Positions 46,301 through 58,994 of a stretch of 64,000 bases of DNA are shown here, one piece after another. The notes under the pieces were generated by a model. That model saw only the letters and a list, made by a program, of their open reading frames with translations. It did not search any database and was not told where the DNA came from. The stretch spans positions 12,305,181-12,369,180 of the forward strand of contig NC_023753.2 of assembly GCF_000499845.2 (NCBI RefSeq), in the 5' to 3' direction. The stretch is from Phaseolus vulgaris. Taxonomy: Eukaryota > Streptophyta > Magnoliopsida > Fabales > Fabaceae. Position numbers and translations under genes: made by a program. How positions within the stretch are numbered: position 1 is the stretch's first letter; each line of letters begins with the position of its first letter.

Positions 46301-49300
46301 TGAGTAGAATAATTATTAAAATGGAACTGGAATTCAGTCTCAATCTGTGGAGTAGGGATCTCAATAAAATAGGGCTTCTTTAGCACTTTAATTAAGCTGC
46401 ATTATAGAAAGAGAGCACCAATGACACTTTGATCTGAGCAATAGTTGCTAGGAACTTGATTTCATGGTGAAATATAACAAGGCACTATAAGTAGTGCTGT
46501 AAAACTTAATTTGGAGTGGTCAGTCTTTTTTTTTTATCAGCAAAGAATGAAATTAAATTAAAAGGAATACAAAAGGAGTATCCCAACCCTTTTACATAAA
46601 CCAAATCACATTAAGAATCTCCAAGAATAAAGAGATGAACAAACACCCCAGAAGCAAAAGATAGATAATGTTTGCTGCATAAGCTAGACATCCTATTCCA
46701 GCTAGCACCGTGCTCGTATTGGAATGCTATAAACACTGCAAACTGCAGCTACAAAACCATCAAAATACACCAAAATATTGGTTATCTCCACCACCTCATT
46801 GACATTCCTTCTACCCAGCTTGCAGTGGCACGATTGTAGCACTTGTCACAAAATTAATCACTTCAATGCAACATCTTCCATTCGCTCCTTTTTGGACTTT
46901 GGCTTCCCCTGTTTGCTCCTTTTAAGCTCACTTTTATCAGAAACCAACTTCCTACTTGCCAGGGTTCATCTCGCACTTAGATTGGTTGGAGTTTACAACT
47001 TCGACTTACACAGAACCCTGAACTAGCATACACCCTGCCTCTATTGGTCTGTTATAAGACACATCAAAACAGAATCCTCCATCATGTCCTTAACATTCCT
47101 TTTGACTCCCTTGCAAGCACATATGTCCTTTCCATCTTGCACCAGCTGCAGGCCGTGACAAACCCACCAACACCTCCAACCAACTATAAATCCAGTATAG
47201 GCCGTAGTCTTAAAACTCTTGGCATCTGGGAGTCCTAATTATAACTTCTAATGCAAAGCATTGGATTAAGAATCCAGTCTACGAAAGAATAAGTAAAGGA
47301 ATGCACCTTGTGCTTCATCCAAAGCCAGGATTTGAGTTGAGCCTTCTGAAACACCTCCTCCGCATCTACTAGCCCTTTTTTTAATACAATCAGGTTCCTT
47401 TGGTCCCAGATACACCTAATAACAGATGCCCAAACACCTTTCCATACCAGGTTTTGCTTCTTGCTAGCATTGCTCAGATAAAAACTCATAAAGTGCATAT
47501 TTAAATCATTTTGTTGAACAGAAGAGATACCTATTCATTTGAAGCACAAGGACCATACCCTTTGTGTGTATTTACACTCCAAGAAGATATGTTGACAAGA
47601 CTCCTCCTTAAGCTGACACATTGCACATAGCGTAGATTCCATCATCCCCCCTCTCCTACTCAAACTCACCCTTGTTGAGATTCTATCCAGCAGCACTCTC
47701 CAAGCTGTCACGATCACATTTGGGAATGCCTTAGTCTTCCAAAGGAGATTAAACACATCGGATTGGGTTCCACGAGACTGCTTGGCAAGGCACTCATAAG
47801 CAGAATTCACAGAAAAAGGCCTGGTTCTTCCTTCCCCCACACCTGCACATCCACGTCATTCCTTCTCATTAGTGCCCCTGATAGCAGTGTAAAGAGGTCT
47901 GCTTCCAGTGATGATTCCCACTCAAATCTGGCACGCCTCCATGTCAGCCTCCATCTCCAATCCGAATTAATCCACACGCCAACTTCACCCACTGTTTGCC
48001 CCTGGTTTAAGGATAGGGAGAACAGTCTAGGAAACAAGGATTTGAGATCAGAGCTCCCAACCCACACCTCCTCCCAGAACTTTACTTTGTCTCCACACCC
48101 TAGTTTCCAGCTTAGTTCTTCTTGAAACCATCCTTTTCCTCCTCCTTGCACACTTTATAGAGATCTTTCCACCACCAAGATTGGAGTTTGACTAGTGTAT
48201 GGATGCTTCCAGGCTCCAACCCATACTTTGAGTCCAATAACTCTTTCCACCTTCCCTCCTCTTGAGAGATACAACGTCATCTCCATTTAGCTAGGAGAGC
48301 ATGGTTAAACTTTCGTATTTCTCTTAAACCCAATCCTCCCTCCTCTTTAGGTTTGCACACATCTTCCCAACTAACCCAGCAAATTGGCTTGCTTTCTTTC
48401 CCCCAACCCCACAAGAATCTCCTTTGGATAGAGGTAATCCTCTTACTGACTGAGTCAGGGGCTTTGAAAAGGGAGAGATAATACAGAGGTATAGCAGATA
48501 TGACAGAGTTGATAAGACAAATTCTCCCTGCCATGGATAAAAATCTCCCTTTCCACACACTGAGCTTCGCTTTTAACTTGTTAACGACCGGTTCCCAGAA
48601 CTGCTTTTTCCTGGGGTTACCTCCCACTTCAAGGCCCAGATATTTAAACGGTACTCCCATTTGTTTGCAGTTCAACGTCTTTGTATAACATGCTACATCA
48701 CTACTTTGAACATTGATGCCTGCAAGCTTTGACTTATGGAAGTTGATCTTCAACCTTGAGGCTAATTCAAACCCCCTTAGGATGGCCTTCAAGGTTACCA
48801 CGTTGTTGAAGGAGTCTTCACAAAGAAAAATAGTGTCATCCGCAAACTGGAGGATGCACACCACAATCTCCTTCCTTCCAAACTTGAGGCTCGTCAGCAA
48901 AGTGGTTTTGCTAGCACTTCTAACTATCCCAGCAAGGCCTTCAGCTACAACTAGGAAAAAGAAGGGTGCAAGTGGGTCTCCTTGCCTTAACCCTCTAGTC
49001 GGCTTGAATTCCTCCGTAGGGCTCCCATTGACTAACACAGACACAGTGGCGGATTCCAGACATCCTTTAATCCATGCGATCCAGAGGTTGTGAAACCCCA
49101 TCCTGGATAGCATATCATATAAGAACGCCAATCTAACCGAGTCATATGCTTTTTCGGAGTCCACCTTTAGGCACAACCCTCTTCTCCCACTTCTCCTTAA
49201 ATCCTCAACAACTTCATTGGCCATAAGAACACTGTCTAAGATCCCTCTTCCTTTCACAAAGGCTGATTGGCATTCATCTATCAAAGAGGGCAACACCTTC

Positions 49301-52300
49301 TTCATTCTACTAGCTAAAACCTTCGAAATAATCTTGTACATAGCTCCAACTAATGAGATGGGTCTATATTGCTCAAGCTTGGACGGGTCCCTATGTAATA
49401 GGCCTTTGATTATTCTAGATAAAAGGTTGCAATGTCAGCATCACCTATGGTACATGTTCGCAGTCAAGGACATGGTGAAAAACCATGACTCAAATTGATA
49501 AGAATTTTAAAAGAACCACGCTAAAAAAGTTAGTCATATTAGTTGGAGAGACCTAGGCCTTATAAACTCCACACTAGAATTCTAGACTTCCAACCTATGG
49601 CTCAACTATCATGCATTGCAATTGGTTCCTAACATATTCTATAAGCAAAATTTAGTTTTTGGCAACATGCTGCAGGAGAAATTAATGATTTAATTGTAAA
49701 TTTATATTTTTCAATGTTTTTCTTAAAAAGTACGTTTTCAAAAGGATTAACCCATGCATTGCAAAGGCCACATTATTTTTTTGCTTTTCTGATGCTCCCT
49801 TGCAAAAAGCATGTAATGCTAGCTGTCAATATTATGCCAATATAAAGAAAAGAGCATGCTTGAAAACCCACATTCACTCTCTAATTTAATTAAAAGTATA
49901 CAGAGAAAAATTCAGCCTTATAGATTTAAGAAACTTTTATAACCGTTTTGAATACCAAGACGCAACAGCTCATTCACACAAGATATACTCATAGGAACTT
50001 CTCAATTTTTTCTTCATAAAACATTTTCAAATTTGGTTTACATCAAGAATAAGAACCCATGTGAAAAAGACACACTATTGTTCAGTTATCCGTAGCTACC
50101 TTGTAAAAGCATATAATGGCAGCAGTCAACATTATGCTTATACAAAAAAAAGGTGGGTCTACTAGCATGCCCGTGTTTCTATTCACTCTCATTTAAATCC
50201 ATGCTCATTAATTCAAAGTATGCAAATAAAATTTTGGCCTTCTAGATTTCAGGAATTTTCGTATCCCATTTAGCACCAAAACCAGTAAAAATGCATAAGT
50301 TCAACTATACTTATAGACCACTAGACATACCAAGATAAATGATGAGATCAGAAGTATTTAGCAAGTCAAATTGTGCATAAAGGACCTGATTGAAACTGAA
50401 TCTCCCTTTTTCAGTTCTCGTTTAGACAATAACCAATAATCATTTAGGTTTTCAATAACTTGATTGCAATTACTTTTTACATGGGTGTGGGTGGGTTTGC
50501 ATATAGTATGCGTATTTCTATTACTATGAGATTCTAGTGACATGAGGACAACTCAAGCTTAACTCTAAATAAATAAAAATTATGATGAATTAATTCAGCA
50601 GCTTGAATTCAAGAATAAGAACTGCTCCAAGTCTCTAAGATGGATCTCACAAAGACTACACTGCCTACCTATTTTAGGTAAGCTGACACAGAAAATGGCA
50701 CGCAGCCACAGAATTGATACAACTAATTTAAACTTCAGTTTATTCTTAACATGGCATTGAAATACTGCAGAGAGATTCTTTCCGGCATTCTTAGTTCACT
50801 TCTTATTTTTTTCATGTCTTATGTTTATATTATTTTGAGGATACATTATCCATTTACTCTTTTATTTTCAATGAAACCTCATTTTCTATTAAAAAAACAA
50901 AAAGGAAAGACGGGAAATAAATTAGTGAGCAAGTCATGATGGTAAAAGTTAAGATCAAGCAGACCAGAACATCCACAGGAAAACCTACCTTTTCCAGTAG
51001 CCTTGATGCAAGTTTATGCAAAATCTTCTTGTCAAGTACATGACCTCCAACTCTATGAACTTCATCACACGCTCTGAAGAGAAATGAGATGATGTAGAGA
51101 GAAGGCATAGATGGAAGAGAAATTTTCATCTCTGATTGGTTCTCATCAGATTGATCTTGCTTGACAACAATATCCTCCCATCCCTGTTCAGATAAGCAAA
51201 AATAAAAAACCTTCAAGATGAAAAGCTATAACTTGGCCAGCATATCGCCAATACATGGTCCCACTAAGAAATAACAACATTAGACCAAGGCAATGTTTGA
51301 GTTTGATGACACCCACTATCCTTTCAAGAAGGCGAACAGAAGTTAATCTGACTCTATATTTAAAGGCCACAACTTTTCATTATGCATTTCACCTTTGGTT
51401 GAAGATTGAAGATTCAATACCCACAAGATTTGTTAATACAATAGTTGTAAAGTAAAAGATCATAATGATGTGTTTTGATAGACAATTTATCATGTCAGAC
51501 TATAATCACATGATATGCTACGCTATAAATGCTCAAGCCCGAATCAAGTTTTTGCCCAATGTCAATTTGTTAAGTGGTTTTCCCTTCTGGTGATGTACAT
51601 ACAAATAGAATGAGGAGCTTATACTTGCTGACTTCCTGTATTTTCTGTTTTTATTTTACTCTATTCGTAAAGAATTTCTTAACCTCATTCTTATGTTTTC
51701 CTTCCCCATTTCTTCACACCTAACAAACTTTTTAACCACAGGGGCCTTCAAAAGGAATAAATAAGTATTATAGTCAGACACAAAGGTTCATAAAAAAAAT
51801 AAACACTCAAAAATGAAAGATTGACAAGTCATAATCTTACGAAGAAGAAAAACAAGATTAAGTTGTTACATGCAAACAAGCAAACACATCAAAGGGGAGG
51901 TGAATATCACTTACCCTCCAGGGTGTGCTCAAAGATAAAGCATCATCCTGTTTAAGATCCCGAGATATTGTGGCAGAAAGTTCATCTGAGAGCCATAATA
52001 TCCACAAGTTGTAAGCTCTAATGCTAAGGTCTCCTATAGTCTTATTCAATTCTTCCAATTCAGGGCTTGCACCTTCTCTCATACCAAGCAAAGCAGCTAT
52101 GGAAGATGAATTTTTTTTTTTAGAGCCTAGGCTTGCTTGTCTTCCTGGACTATCACAGATAACAGAATCAGATGCAAATCGAGACTGTTTCACCAGAGAT
52201 GGTAATTTCCCAACTGTAGATGCATTTCCACTAGCCCAAAATCTGGGAGAACCAAGTATCAGGGGTATATGTTTAGAATGATTTTGGAATGCAAACAATA

Positions 52301-54258
52301 TTCGTCCAATGAAAAGAGACTTTTCAACAGTAACAGCAGTTGGCGATTCACTATTTTCTGCCGGGGCATATAAACTATCAAGCTCTTGTTTCAGTGTCAT
52401 CAATATTGAAGACACACATTCATAACATTTACTTTGCAGGTATGGTGCCAGATCCTTCAGTCTTTGAGATGCCTTTGGAGATTCTATGAAACTTAAAACA
52501 TCCTCAAGGATGCTCTGACAAGAAACATCAACTGCATCCCTGATTCGACTTACTTCAGGACCAAAGTATGCATTAAGACAAGAGTGAAATTCACTCTCTT
52601 CAGGCTGGACTTTAAACCCAGAAGAAACTCCAGTTTTTCTGGCATTTGATTCTAGAAACCAAACACCACCAGCCGTAGAAGGTCTGTTCAAGTACACCTG
52701 AACATCATCCAGCTTGGTAAACAACTCACCTACAGCAGAAATTGAGTTTACCACGTCAACAGCACCAGTTAGCTCCCTAAATCTCAAGTCAATAATTGAT
52801 TTCATCCTGCCAAGAAAAGCATACTCAAATATCTCATCCCAAAGATCTGAATCATCTTCCAAAACAAGTTCCCGAATCCTACTCCAAGGTAACTCAATCT
52901 CTGAGCCAAAAACACTCTTGAGCCATTCAAGACTCTCCTGAAGAACTTGCTTGCTTTCCATCGTCTCCCTTATTGATTTCTCAGCAGAAGCCAGATCCTG
53001 GCCGCTGCCAATGGCATCAGTCAAATTTCTTCCACTTATCTTGCTGACGCACTCCCTTAACCAAGAAAAACAAGTATCAGCAATGTAACGCTTATCAAGC
53101 ATCACCATGATCGATTCCAGTCTATCTCTGAATGACTTCCAGAGCCTAACTTCCTCGTCAGGATTGGGAATCCCACCAAACAACTGAGATGCCGGAGGGG
53201 ATCCCAGTATGACTTTGTAAAAAAGGGGCATATCATTCAAAACCTGCAAAAACAACTCACCCACCTGACCCACAGTAACCTGAATTATACCCAACACATC
53301 ACACAAGACCGAAACCACCAAGGAGGAAGCATCACCAGGACCAGCATTCCCCAAAGCTTGCAATATCCACGACTTCCTCGATTCCAAAAACAATCCCAAT
53401 ACCTGTTTTACATAAAAAATAAAAAAAATAAAAACAGTTTAAACCGAATCCAGCAATTGTCCAAATCTTAAACTAATTAAGTCCATACAACTCCTTTTTT
53501 TCATCGACTAATCACTCCACACACATCAATCTAGGCATAAATCCAGAATTCAATGCGAAGAAACTAAATACCTGCTTAGGCTCGAGCTCGTCGATGACGG
53601 CGACGGCGGCAAGCGCGTCGGAGTAAGCGGCAATGGCGAGGCCGCGATCGAGCAACCGATCGCGGCTGCGCTGGGAGATCTGCGCCCTGAAGCTCTCAAC
53701 GATTTGCCACTGGTGCTGGAGCATGGCGAAATTGGAGAGGAACTTCTTCTTCTTGTCATCAGAATCGACGAACAAGTGGTAGTGCACGTTCTTGGCACGT
53801 ACGTAGCGCGACGCGGCCTCCAGAAACATCCCTTCATCGAGGCAGCCCCAAATGTTCTCGGGCGTGTCGGCGAGGTACTTCACACGGCACGCCGCGCCAT
53901 ATGTCCAGGCTCGGGACTGGGAATGGAGCTTGGCTTGGGACTGGGATTGGGAGAGGGAGAGAGAGCGGATGCGACCGTGCACGGCGGCGATGTTGCCGGA
54001 GATGCCGTTGCACGAGGCTTTCATGCGGACGATGGAGTCGGCGGAGTCGATCAGGTCGCGGTACCTATTGCCGACCAGTTGCCGGAGCTCCTCCTTCTTG
54101 TCCTCGATCTGCCCCCGCATCGCCGCCTCTGTCTTCCGGATCTCAGCAATAGGCTTGGTGCGGAAGAGGGACTCGGCGTCGCGGCTGCCGAGGTTGGAGA
54201 TGCGGTGGTCATCGGCATGAGGCGACGGCGCTGCCGCGGCGGGGGACGAGACTCGCAT
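43319..54258 (-). CDS. COG1: COG1, conserved oligomeric Golgi complex subunit 1, seven coding exons
   Basis: Minus-strand exons: 54258-53572, 53402-51915, 51183-50989, 45975-45695, 45250-45071, 44818-44647, 43492-43319 (3177 nt, 1058 aa plus TGA). All introns are GT...AG with matching phases. Residues about 20-110 are the Vps51/COG1 N-terminal region ([38 protein letters not shown]), followed by a Ser/Gln run. The long helical middle is encoded by exon 2. The plant-conserved end includes [44 protein letters not shown] and, in exon 7, [23 protein letters not shown]1 is a lobe A subunit of the COG tethering complex on Golgi membranes and acts in retrograde intra-Golgi traffic. Length fits the plant family. 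Intron 3 (5.0 kb) holds a LINE; intron 6 holds a hAT MITE. The start is the first ATG of the open GC-rich exon. Confidence 0.95.
44062..44513. mobile_element. hAT-type MITE in COG1 intron 6
   Basis: CATAGTAGTTAGAATC at the left and inverted CATGGTAGTAGAATCG at the right form imperfect terminal repeats, flanked by the 8-bp duplication GTATGAAT (44054-44061 and 44514-44521). The inside has many ACGATTC / GATACG / ATCGT motifs in both directions and a TA run near 44338. It has no coding capacity and lies well away from the splice sites. Confidence 0.82.
46048..46430. repeat. Tandem duplication in COG1 intron 3
   Basis: Two copies of about 190 bp (46048-46245, 46246-46430) share CTGCCTAGAAAATTAAATGC, ACATTAAACAATTGAGTA, AAATGGAACTGGAATTCAGT and AAGCTG(G/C)ATTATAGAAAGAG. 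They have diverged by several substitutions and indels. Confidence 0.8.
47235..48151 (-). pseudogene. LINE C-terminal region with zf-RVT
   Basis: 48151-47810 carries [20 protein letters not shown] and GQTVGEVG. After a frame change 47840-47535 has [53 protein letters not shown] and [18 protein letters not shown], the Cys/His zf-RVT domain. 47498-47235 continues with [19 protein letters not shown]. Two frame breaks are needed. Confidence 0.82.
48277..49433 (-). pseudogene. LINE reverse transcriptase
   Basis: The 354-codon open frame begins [20 protein letters not shown], preceded in frame by [13 protein letters not shown] landmarks: [30 protein letters not shown] (usual Asp-Phe-x-Lys-Ala-Tyr-Asp motif with Ser-Glu in place of Asp-Phe), [23 protein letters not shown] (catalytic FADD) and [11 protein letters not shown]. 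It breaks off at a stop at 48279, after NHALLAKWR. Non-LTR RT (RVT_1); it lacks its 5' part and cannot be autonomous. Confidence 0.88.
49780..50335. repeat. Degenerate tandem repeat of about 0.3 kb in COG1 intron 3
   Basis: The blocks around 49797 (TTGCAAAAAGCATGTAATG, GTCAATATTATGCCAATA, TTCACTCTC) and 50100 (TTGTAAAAGCATATAATGG, GTCAACATTATGCTTATA, TTCACTCTC) match in order, as do the following TATAGATTTAAGAA and CTAGATTTCAGGAA parts. Confidence 0.6.
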
Positions 54259-55579
54259 TGCTCTGGCGGTGGGTTTGGGGTTTTAGTGGCTTGGCATTGA
54301 TCTCTCCGGCGGACGGAGGAGCAAGGAGAGTTGAAATTTTGGAAAACGGTCACTTGGAAACGGGAAAAGGGAGAAACTCAACGCGAGTTTCGTAAAGGAA
54401 AATTTTGTCTGAAACAAAGGTGAACGACGTCGTTTCCCTTGAAGAGGAATAGTAAGTAATAGTATTTTTGCCTGAATTGATTTTTTTAATACTAAGCTTT
54501 ATATTTAGAACTTGCTAAAACAAATCACAGGTTCATTTTCAAGCTTATAATTCATTATACACTGTGTTTTCTATAAATATTAAATTTTTATACATATTTA
54601 ATATAGTTGTATTATCTATATGAAAATTATAAAATAAATTAAATAATCAAATAGACTATAATGTATGCTTAATTATTATTAAATTAATTTTAAATGAATA
54701 ATATCTATATTTAAATTATTTTATTTATTAAATTAAGTACACAAAGTTAATGTCATTTTTTATCGAATATAAAGTTTATTTATCTAAAATCATTTTAACT
54801 CAAAACCTACTTTAGATTCGAGTTTAATTCATCATAAAAAGTTACTTAATTTTAGATAATTTGTGCTTTAAATTCTAGGAATAAATTTTTGTGATTATGT
54901 CATTGGAAAGAGGAAATATATTTAACGTGCAATTTATAAATTTATGTAACTTTCCGACGAATTTGTTGCAAAACTAGACCATATAAAAATCAGACATTGT
55001 TTGTATCATGGTGTACAATACTATCAAAGATTGTCTCAAACACATGACTCCTTATGGTATTTGCTTAGAAAAATATTTCTTCAGGAAGAAGAAAAAAAAT
55101 TATAAGAGAGATCAAATTAAAAGACATAAATGTTTTCATAAAATATAGAATTTATAAAATTTAAATCATGCAATTTTAATTAAATAAATGTTTTCCTAAA
55201 ATATAAAATTTAAATTTCTTCATAAATATTATATCCAAAATAACATATTTCACTATATATATTTTTATTTATCTTAACAAACACTAGTCTCTTAAAAATT
55301 TACATTCTGATAAAAATATTAAGATAATTATTACAAAATCAACAATTTATTATGTAGTATGTGATTATATCATACTCTTAAATCAATTTTACTTAGCTCG
55401 TTGTTCTACAACAATTTATTCCTATTATTTCTAGTTTTACTCTAGAGTATTTGTAGTAGGTTAGCTTAGTGAATCTTGAAAGAAAATATTTCAAGAAGGA
55501 TTAACATAATGAGAAGAGGTGTTATCCTCTCTTCCAAAACTTACTTTCTATGTAGTGAGTTTGATAAAACTGTCCACCA
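54259..55579. other. COG1 5' leader, promoter region and AT-rich spacer
   Basis: 54259-54460 is GC-richer and should hold the COG1 5' UTR and core promoter (minus strand). The remainder to 55579 is AT-rich with no gene recognised. No TATA box was assigned. Confidence 0.45.
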
Positions 55580-55638
55580 TTTTTTTTTTTGAAACATAGA
55601 GTATTTTATTACATATTGTTCTTGTTGTGGGCGCCAAA
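55580..55638 (-). other. PBS-like site, AATAAA and oligo(A) next to the gypsy LTR
   Basis: On the minus strand the LTR end GGTAAGAACA is followed by TTTGGCGCCCACAACAAG, a PBS-like sequence of TGGCGCC type. Then comes AATAAA (minus strand of 55605-55610) and, 14 bp on, an A11 run (T run 55580-55590). Confidence 0.55.
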
Positions 55639-56497
55639 TGTTCTTACCGGTTGACTCCCTCGTCGATTGAATCTAACGACTATCACACACCCTTTTATCT
55701 TTGTCTTGGTTCGTGCTTTCCTTGGATCGAAATACTCTGTACCTGCAAAGACAAAGGGGCGCCCTAAAGGCCGTTTGCACTCCGACGCTCAAGTCAATAC
55801 TAGGGCCAAGAAACAGAATGTGTGTAATAGTTCTAATCTCAGAAACTGCGTACCTTGTGGCTTTTCTTACTACCCTTTATATAGTCTAGGGTTTCTTCTA
55901 TTTTCATTACCCGCACTTAGGGTTTTTGGAGGAATGTCTTCGAGCCGCTATTACCTAATCTTAGGGCAATCTAGCACGTAAGGCTCCCCCACTGGAGTGC
56001 AACCTCTAATGGAATGGCCACCCAGGTACTAACTTGTGCACCTAATCTCTGGGACAATCCGTCTTGGGGGTGCCCTAACTATTCACGTGTCATGCATGCA
56101 ACCTGCCCCTGGGAAACGTAACCCTAACAGGCCGTAGCGCCTCCAGTGGTTCTTTACTTGTGTTGTGCCTGAATGCGCTATTCACACCACACACATGGAC
56201 TCTTCGTGACCTAGGCTTCCCCCTACTTCTGGGCGTTTACTGATAACTGGTGTGCTTTCTGGGATCCACCTTTCGTGGTCCAATCCAGTTGTTTAAGTCG
56301 CCGATGCCCGATGTCATATCGGCCTCACTCTGTTGCCAAGGACACGTCAGCACATCCTGGTGATCGACATCCGACCACTAATCGGCACCCTGGCTCGTGC
56401 CGCTGGTGAGACACTGGCTCATGCCATTTGTGGGACCCAGCTTATGTGGCCCACCATTACTAGTAGTCAATGATGTCCGAGGACTGGTCGGTACACA
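55639..56497 (-). mobile_element. Ty3/gypsy Tat-lineage LTR
   Basis: On the minus strand it starts TGTGTACCGACCAGTCC and ends CCGGTAAGAACA, 859 bp. The sequence upstream on that strand, ACTGGGGGGCT (56498-56508), is a polypurine tract, so this is the 3' LTR of a minus-oriented element extending to the right. GCACTCCGACGCTCAAGTCA at 55778 is shared with the fragments at 19.1 kb and 32.8 kb. Confidence 0.7.
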
Positions 56498-57035
56498 AGC
56501 CCCCCAGTCTCGAGCTGTTAACTTGTTCAACGAAGAGACTAAGTCATCGCCCTTGGCGACCTACATGGCACTGTGTGAAAGGACGTGAACAATGCACCGA
56601 AGTGACGTTTCTCCATACTTGTTTTAATTTGCGCACACGTGGCTAGATCAACGAATAGGACTTATTGTCGCTTATGCTCCCTTGTTTACGTTAACTCTTT
56701 CAAAAACACGCGTTTCTTCACTGTTCCATCACTTCACTGAAAACTCTCTTCGAACGCTCTTGCTTCACCTTCCTCAATCACTACCTTCAACCCTCAACCG
56801 CTTAAAGGTATGATTTTTATCTCATGCCCTGCTCTTGTTTCGTGATTCCGCTGCTCATAACATGTTACAACTGCTCTGGGTTTGTTTAAGATTTCCGCAC
56901 TTTAGGTTTTTCTGCATTTTACACTGTTGTGTTCTTCGCTTCTATTTCTCTGCTTCATTGAGCCACACTCGCTTCTTCTGAACCCTCTTCTTTCTTCCTT
57001 TTTCCTCTCCCTTTTTAGCTTTCTTCAAGATTGTC

Positions 57036-58130
57036 AGAACAAAAACCACCTCCAACCCTCCTCCCAACATTGACCACAACGTCCTGTACCCTTGGGCTTT
57101 TGATGACCTTCTCGCCAAGACCTCCACACTCACCTCCAACAAGGACGTGAGGAAACATCGAGATGAAGAACCTGATCCCAAGGGCCGCGTATTTAGGAGA
57201 GAAAGCGACGCTTACGTATCAGTTCGACCTTGTGCGAAGGGCGAACCGATATGTGTTGATGATCGCGCCAGCGGTGGAGAACCCTTTTTCTTCTTATACT
57301 CCACCATCTTCAAGCGGATCAAACTCCGCTTGCCGCTCACGGGGTTCGAGCGGGCGCTTTAGACTGAAATAAACATGGCCCCTGCCCAGCTGCACCCCAA
57401 TAGATGGGCCTTCGTGAGGGCTTTTGCCATTTTGTGCAACCATCTATGGCACACTCCTTCGGTGGACGTCTTCCTCCACTTCTTTGAGGCCAAGAACCCA
57501 GGAAAAAAACTTTGGGTAAGCTTCAACAGGGTGGCGGGAAGAGTCCTCCTAACCCTCTTCCAGCAATCTTATAAGGGCTTCAAAGGGAAGTTCTTTAAGG
57601 TGTGCTGCAACACCCACGACCCCACCTTGTTAGATGGGTTCCCACTCTACTGGATGGGGAAGCTAAAGTTCAAGAAGCCCAGGGGTCTCAAGGAACTGAC
57701 TCCCCCTGATCGCGAACTGTGTCAGGTCCTCGCAAGCTTAGGAACAGTGTTTAACACCGCCCAACTGATAAAGTACGAGTATAGCTCATCAAACCTCAAT
57801 GGCTACATTGGTATTTGTTTATACTTTTCCCCCGCTTCGCTTTGCATATCTGTTGTTAGCTTACACATCACGTACTTTGTATTTTCATGCTTGTGCATCC
57901 ACTGGTTTACCCTTTGCATATTGTGGCTTTTGTGCTTCTTGTTGTTGGTTGTATACTATGTAGCATTATTTTCTCATGTTTCATTGTCTTGGTGCAGGTA
58001 TGGTGCTGAACGAAGAGAAGAGGAACAGGTTGGTTGAGCTGATCGCTCGCTGCCAAGCGACACTTACTGGTGCAGGCGGCTCAACCCCCGCTGGTCCTCT
58101 AGCCGTTGCACAAGATTCGCCCAGTCCCGC
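57036..58130 (+). pseudogene. Accessory ORF of a Tat-type gypsy element (PF04195-like), 5' part
   Basis: It reads LYPWAFDDLLAKTSTLTS, FFFLYSTIFKRIKLRLPLTG, QLHPNRWAFVRAFAILCNHL, PSVDVFLHFFEAKNPGKKLW, FQQSYKGFKGKFFKVCC and LLDGFPLYWMGKLKFKKP, the hallmark of proteins annotated as putative gypsy-type transposon domain. An in-frame TAG at 57361 breaks it. An intron (57811-57997, GT...AG, phase 1) leads to MVLNEEKRNRLVELIARC and a Pro/Ser-rich part cut at 58130 by element 4. Being on the plus strand, it is antisense to its element (LTR and PPT on the minus strand), a layout described for Tat/Retand-type elements. An upstream intron (about 56812-57037) is possible. The start codon was not identified. 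Confidence 0.7.
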
Positions 58131-58828
58131 TGATGGCATTTCGTGAAGGTCTTCTTGAATCATGTAAGGAAAAGGGGTGCGGAAGCTATGAAGGTGTGTG
58201 AGCAAGATCCTCCTAAGAGTGGTGTTGATCTTGAAGGTGCATGATGTGTATGAAGCTAGGGAGGTTCGACCAACCCAAGGAGAGGTGAAGGAGATGAAGT
58301 TTAGAGCCTAGAATTCTAGGGAGAAGCAAAGCTTGGCACAAAATGGCAGCATAACTTTACTCACAATAAACTTGAAAATACAAGGTGTAGGATCCTCCTT
58401 TTATAGGTTAAGGAGGACCATAATGCAACCCTAATGCTAGCCAAATGAAATGTAAATGTGAAGCACATGGGTGCACATGGCACATAGGTGCACAAATGAG
58501 CACATGGGGAGGGGTATGTCTAGTTTTTATGCTCACCCCTTCCATGGGCTTTCTAGACCGGCCTTGGTAAATTTAGAGGTTTTTTTAGAAACTCTAAGTT
58601 TACCTAGGTTGGTGTTTTAAGTGCCAAAATTAATTCTAAGAAAATTACAAATAAAGTTCCTATGCTAATTTTGACAAGAAATTAAAGTCTACTCTACACT
58701 AGAGTTTATGGCATTTGAACATGTAAAAGAACGTCTTCTTGGATCCTCTTGGCCATAACTCTATGGTTGGCCCAAATCTACCCTTTGGTGGGCTTGCATG
58801 TGGGCTTGTGCTTGGGCCTCTTCCATCA
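58131..58828 (-). repeat. 3' LTR of gypsy element 4
   Basis: Preceded on the minus strand by the purine tract (58829-58845). It is nearly identical to 62753-63450. Confidence 0.92.
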
Positions 58829-58994
58829 TCCCCTCCCTCTTGAAAAGGATTTGTCCTCAAATCCATTGCTTCTTCTTCTTCATGGCTAGGGGAATGGATG
58901 TGGCTGGATGGTGTCCATCATCTCCTTCTCCTTGAGAAGATCTATCCTCAGATCTAGAGATTTGATCTCGGATAGCAGCCTCTTGCTTCTTCAA

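Larger units (their letters stand above)
46526..49433 (-). mobile_element. 5'-truncated L1-type LINE in COG1 intron 3
   Basis: It lies on the minus strand, the same strand as COG1, and ends with a poly(A) tail (T run 46526-46535) after ATTTCATTCTTTGCTGAT, a usual ending of legume LINEs. From 5' to 3' it has most of the reverse transcriptase (49433-48277), zf-RVT (48151-47535) and a Trp-rich C-terminal part (47498-47235). ORF1, the endonuclease and the start of RT are missing. GTCAG next to both ends may be a short target duplication, but this is weak. Confidence 0.85.

Noticed and set aside
53704..54300. Plus-strand frames over COG1 exon 1
   Set aside because: They are GC-rich antisense shadows of the COG1 first exon.
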